Below are positions 59,829-64,000 of a DNA stretch of 64,000 bases, piece by piece. The translations under genes were made by a program, and so were the position numbers. Location: contig OX442315.1 in NCBI GenBank assembly GCA_949358305.1, forward strand, positions 32,886,427 to 32,950,426, written 5' to 3'. Source of the DNA: Strigamia acuminata. Taxonomy: Eukaryota; Arthropoda; Chilopoda; Geophilomorpha; Linotaeniidae. Under the pieces are notes generated by a model. That model did not search any database. It saw only the letters and a list, made by a program, of their open reading frames with translations, and had not been told where the DNA came from. Numbering within the stretch: position 1 is the first letter of the stretch; each line of letters opens with the position of its first letter.

Positions 59829-62612
59829 TTAGCCAGGAATTTCAGCCCATTCGTTTATAGTGTCATCGTTGGTGGGTTCCATCCTGCGTAATAGCAAAGT
59901 AATTGCTATTTTAATTTAATATTCTGCTCTCAATAATAATGACCTAAGAGGCTCTCTCATTAAAAACGTAATGATGCATTAAATACACACCACACACGCC
60001 AATAAAACAAGCCCATTCCTGAGAAAAAAGCCCAAAAATGAATAAAAATAACTTTTTTACCTTTAACTTTTATTGCCTTAAGTAACATTCGTGTGTGCAC
60101 TTTTTTGCAAGAACCTTTACCGCTTTTATTTGCTTTTGCACGGTTTTCTCTGGAATTTATAAAATATTAAACCCAAGTAAATAAAAAACGTGTTTCTGTC
60201 TTACAAATACGCAACAAGGACACTAGTGATCACGTCTCTATTCGTCCACAAGAATTTATTGGAGTGATGAGTAAAACTTTCTTTAAGTTCTTTGCAAGTC
60301 ATCGAAGAAAATCGCACGCAATTCATAGTTTGTGTCACGTAACTCTTCCTTTCGGGCCAACCATGACGTAACCAAGCTGCTGCCATGTCGAACACTTCTT
60401 TCTCACTTAAGTAACAAAAAAAAATGTGTAAAATGAAAATTTCACAGTAGGGACATTCAGATTTTTTGTTTTTAAATTTTTTTTTGTCAAAATCAGGCGA
60501 CAAAAACATGAATATTTTGTTTTATGACAATTTATAGTTCAGGTTTTGGATTTACAAGTTAATAGCAACTTCATTTCCGCCCAAAAACGAATTATGGCCC
60601 AATTCTTATCCCACAATTCTGCTTGGTTGGTTGGCAGCCATTTTTATACACTAAAAACATACGGTAAAAACATAAACCTAACCTTGTGACTTTTAGTTTA
60701 TTGTGTGACAAAAATCGAATCATTTGCTTTGGATTCCAATAAATGAAATCTCCACATTTCAGTAAAAGTTTGACGTTGGCAGGCGCCCTGGTTTTCCCAC
60801 GCGAGTGTTTTTCTCCTCGACATTTTGTCTCATCCTCTAAAACCACAACTGCGCAATCGTCGTCGTCTCCATGCTGATCACCAATAAGTTTTCCCACTAT
60901 CTCTTTGCCATGCTGACGGATCATTTTTCGCAGCTGTTGTTTGCACAATTTGCATAGACCTGAAGAAAGAAGATGATGATGAAAAGTTTTACTACCACAA
61001 TTCTCAATGTGTCATTAGCAACACGAGGCAATTTAATAATTGACGTCTGATTCCCAAACGTTTGGCGACGGTCCACAGATGTCCAATGTTTTCTTCTGTC
61101 ATTTCCACTTGCCCACTGTACATCCATTTCATCGCCAAATGAAATCCTTTAACAGTTACACCTTCAGCTGTGATGTCAAAGCAATGACAATCACTCTTTA
61201 AGAGACGATGGCGGAAATACTCACTGTAAGCCGAAAGCACCACTCTGAAAGAGTTATTTATTTTTATTTTTTTTTGTAAAAAAGCCTAATAAAAACAAAC
61301 ATTTTTTGCGCTATAACTTATGTGCAAAGAACTCTTCCGCTCCTATCAGAATGACAACGTCAGTGGTGGAATGTTGTTTTGCTTTCAGATTCTCCAAAAC
61401 TGGTACGAAATGGCTCCATAGTTCAGAGTCAGATGAACTGCATTGATTACAGTCTTGTGTGGTCACATCAGTTGCTGCAAAGTCGTCATTGGTCAGTTTT
61501 AAATCGCACAATTTATCGTCTGATGATAGTAAAGTGGAGCAACACGAATTGTAAGGATTTTTAAGTTTCTTCATGTCTTCTCCAACATGGCCGATAAAAA
61601 TAGGACGGCATTGATGCAGTTTACACAAACATGGCGGTGGAGAAACAAATTTTTGCTTAATAAAATACAAAATATAGTTATTTATTTGCGATGTGAGTAT
61701 TTAAACTTACTGTTGGTTCGAAAAAAGGAAGTGTGTTTTCATAATGGGATGTTTCGTCGCAATATTCTTCATTTGTAAAAGGTATTTTGTATTTATCACG
61801 CGGTTGCACTTCTGGAGAAAGCTGCCTGCAACACAGATGGCAAATTTGCGGCCGGATTTCTTCTTTAGACGGGTTACACTTAGCTTCGGTTTTCTATATG
61901 TGAAAAATAAGGATTTCAAGAGTCTTAAAAGATTTAGAAGCAGCCAATTGTGATGTGAAATTGACATTGCTTGCCAACACACCTGGTGCTCCTTTTTATC
62001 TTTTTTAGCCTTAATAACAGGTGATGGCTCATTTGATGAACTTTTAGGAGTTTGGAAATGATAACAACAACAACAACGGCGGTTTGGATCAGTCTCTTGC
62101 TTTTTTTTTTCATAAAAATTAATTAAAAACAAAATTTGAAAAATATGTGCAAAAATAATAAGGAATTATTAATATACTGCGAGTTTTCTAAACTGTTTTT
62201 CGTCAGTTGAAAAGACAATATAGACTGGGCGCTTCTGAAAACGTGATTTTAAAAATCTAGAAAATTATAATTATTTTTTATACTTACTTGAGACCTCTCT
62301 TCATTAATTTTCGATTTAGTTTCTTTGCACGTTGCCGCAGTGCTTAAATCATCCGCACATTGCCTTTAAAATAATGTCAAAACGGGGTTTAAATTTATGA
62401 GTTTAATAAATATATCATACTTCATTAGGCCCTGAAATCGAGTAACAACCGAGTCAACAGCACGCTTTAAATAACTTAAGTCGTACTGAAATATAATTTT
62501 CTTTGTAACTCGTAACGTGCAAATTTGTTTTTTAAATTCAATTTCAATACTTTACCGGTGTATCACCAATATCAAATAAATTTTGTTCGATTATGTCTCT
62601 ATATTTGTCCAT
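59829..62612 (-). CDS. BTB/POZ-BACK domain protein, complete, 11 exons
   Basis: Exons (minus strand): 62556-62612, 62421-62485, 62288-62363, 62178-62234, 61983-62099, 61711-61893, 61318-61655, 61045-61244, 60683-60959, 60205-60405, 59829-59883. All joins keep frame; 1626 nt code for 541 aa. The start is the first ATG after an in-frame TAA. BTB domain about residues 284-385: DVVILIG, FFAHKVVLSAYSEYF (the H-K-x-x-L-S-x-x-S-x-Y-F signature), MKWMYSGQV, then AKRLGIRR joined to LCKLCKQQL. BACK domain about 385-510: MIRFLSHNKLKVTSE, KEVFDMAAAWLRHGW, MNCVRFSSMTCKELKE. No kelch, ankyrin or zinc-finger repeats follow; the protein ends 18 codons into the last exon. The N-terminal half has a CCCC run (94-97), C142-x2-CC, and CxCxxHxC at 194-201. 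BTB-BACK proteins usually dimerise and often recruit substrates to cullin-3; that role is inferred. The exon 8 donor (AGAC|gtcaat) is weak but is the only one that keeps the family spacing. No subfamily is assigned; BTBD-type proteins are candidates. Confidence 0.9.
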
Positions 62613-62871
62613 TTCTAAATGTTATTGATCAAGCCTAAATGGTTTTGTTTACATTTTCACGTGTTATTTGATATAACAATATTGGCACACTTATTTTTGT
62701 TTCCATTTGGAACTATGAATTAAAGTTACATCATGTGTGTGTAATTGTGTTGTTTCTGGCTTACAGCATTGAAGGAACACAATTATATATTTTATTGATA
62801 ATTGATTTTTATTTTTATTTTTATTTTTTTTTGGTAAACTGAGTTTATCTCGACATTCAAGATATTTAAAA
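62613..62871. promoter_or_regulatory. Divergent promoter between two BTB genes
   Basis: Only 259 bases separate the ATG of the minus-strand BTB/BACK gene (62612) from that of the plus-strand BTB gene (62872). Both 5' UTRs and any core promoters must lie here, unless there are undetected 5' exons. It contains a CACGTG E-box near 62659 and is otherwise A/T rich; no clear TATA box can be assigned to either gene. The layout suggests co-regulated transcription. Confidence 0.6.
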
Positions 62872-63836
62872 ATGTCTCGCAATTCAATCGATTCCGGTGG
62901 AACATATGTAAGATAAGAAACAAAAGCTACATTTAAAACTGTGCACTCTAAAGAACAATTTCCACAATCAAATTTCGTACATTTATTAGAGTTTTGCAGC
63001 GAATGACGTTACGTTTTCCGGTTGCAGTTCTTCCGGATCAGTTAAAAAATTGGATCTAATTCCCTACCAAGTATAAAATCTCGAAATAAAACATTTATTT
63101 CTTATTTTTATTCTTGAAAAAAATGTACAGTTTTCATTTGGAGAGGATTCAGTCTGCATTTCATTAAAAACCAAAAAAGCGAAGCGAGAAATTATAAAAC
63201 TGAATGGTCCATTTGCCGCATCAAGAAAAGTTTCTAACATTAAAGATCACGATAAGAGAGTGGAAATTTGTTATGATGAACATTCAACGTCTAGGAGTAG
63301 TTTGAGTTACACTGAATGCGAAGATAAAGGACATGCTCCTTTCAAATTAAAAAAGTCACATCTTCATTTTTCAAGGTTAATTAAACACGTACAAAAGCGT
63401 GATATATTTCAGACTACTTATGATGTCGTTGTGAATGTGTGGAACAATCCTTTTCCGTGCCATAGGTAATATATTACGTGTGATATTAAATTTTTCTCTT
63501 AAATTAAACTTTTAAAGAATCCTGTTAATGTGAATCTTTATAATAAAATATTTTTTTTTTCTTTTTTTTTTTTTTTACTGCAAAAATATAGTTTTATATT
63601 AGTGAGTCACAGCAGTTACTTTGCTAAAAGGTTAAAGAACTTGAAGGAAAAACGTAACTGCAAAGCTGCACGATGTACTTGCACCTCGAAAATCGCTCAT
63701 TTGGCGTTAAATTGTGCGGAAGTAACGTGTCAGATTTTTTCTATACTTCATCATTGGCTTTATACTGGACAATTGCTTCTAACTGAAAACTTAGTTCTAC
63801 CAATTTGGGAGTGTGCAAAGTTTTTACAAATGAAAA
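62872..63836 (+). CDS. Second BTB/POZ protein, 5' part; runs off the window
   Basis: Exons 62872-62907, 63131-63465 and 63592-63836, joined in frame through GT-AG introns (223 and 126 nt). The last donor (AAAA|gtacga) leaves phase 1, so at least one more exon lies past 64000. The ATG is the first after an in-frame TGA at 62803. Residues 1-109 are basic/acidic low-similarity sequence. The BTB domain begins near residue 110: DVVVNVWNNPFPCHSF, VSHSSYFAKRL, then a Cys-rich stretch (NCKAARCTCTSK), and TCQIFSILHHWLYTGQL, WECAKFLQMK. The order of elements matches the BTB fold (the F-x-x-H segment, S-S-Y-F, and hxxxhLxWLYTGxL). The stretch between SSYF and the WLYTG helix is longer and more Cys-rich than usual. 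A BACK domain would be expected downstream. It is likely a distant paralogue of the divergent neighbour; function unknown. Confidence 0.85.
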
Positions 63837-64000
63837 GTACGATTTTTGTTATTATTTATTCATTATTATTACACACAAATTACAAAATTAAGAGATTTTT
63901 CTTCTAATTTTTGCCGTATAAACTAGAAATGAAATTACAAACTACATATTCATTAAAATTTTATGACAAATTTAAATAATTCGTCTTAGAAATTGATTAA
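63837..64000 (+). other. Intron of the second BTB gene, to window edge
   Basis: Sequence after the third exon's donor is A/T rich with stops in the coding frame. No acceptor followed by BTB or BACK-like sequence is visible before the edge. Confidence 0.5.

Noticed and set aside
59436-62612. Operon linking the BTB/BACK gene and URM1 (same strand, 393 bp apart)
   Set aside because: The spacing is much larger than in tunicate-type operons, the upstream gene has its own poly(A) signal, and no shared function is apparent.

Overview
This is a window of animal (metazoan) nuclear DNA. Genes have spliceosomal introns with GT-AG ends, many only 53-90 nt long. Signals are AATAAA-type, A/T runs are frequent, and several families of short non-autonomous DNA transposons (MITEs) are present. 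The protein content (URM1 and BTB/BACK proteins) is eukaryotic. AT-rich DNA, short introns and abundant TA-flanked MITEs suit a compact invertebrate genome such as a tunicate or a small crustacean. I cannot fix the species from sequence alone.

Genes lie only in the last 14 kb. (1) URM1, the ubiquitin-like sulfur carrier, is on the minus strand. I reconstructed it completely as five exons (59435 down to 50090) coding for 102 aa ending in the diagnostic -LHGG. Its fourth intron is 7.1 kb and holds about eight MITEs or MITE remnants. (2) About 0.4 kb upstream lies a complete 11-exon minus-strand gene (62612 down to 59829, 541 aa) with a BTB/POZ domain, a BACK domain and a Cys/His-rich N-terminal half, but no kelch repeats. 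(3) A plus-strand gene starts 259 bp away on the other side of a shared, divergent promoter. It encodes a second, diverged BTB protein that runs off the right edge. The two BTB genes may be an old inverted duplication.

From 1 to about 50 kb I recognise no confident protein-coding gene. This part holds A/T-rich non-coding DNA with scattered GC-richer patches, two local tandem duplications (188 bp and 103 bp units), and a 26-bp satellite-like array at 20.5 kb. It also has a dispersed ~255-bp direct repeat (25.0 and 30.4 kb), a 5'-truncated LINE reverse-transcriptase relic next to an AAT microsatellite (33.4-34.1 kb), and three minisatellites (24, 31 and ~20 bp units at 43-46.6 kb). MITEs become frequent from 38.8 kb rightward. 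They include a Tc1/mariner-like family with three copies, one of which carries a second transposon nested inside it. A possible two-exon short ORF behind a TATA box (34.7-35.2 kb) and a possible decayed LTR element (5.9-6.5 kb) are listed at low confidence. I recognised no rRNA, tRNA, known microRNA or CRISPR sequence.
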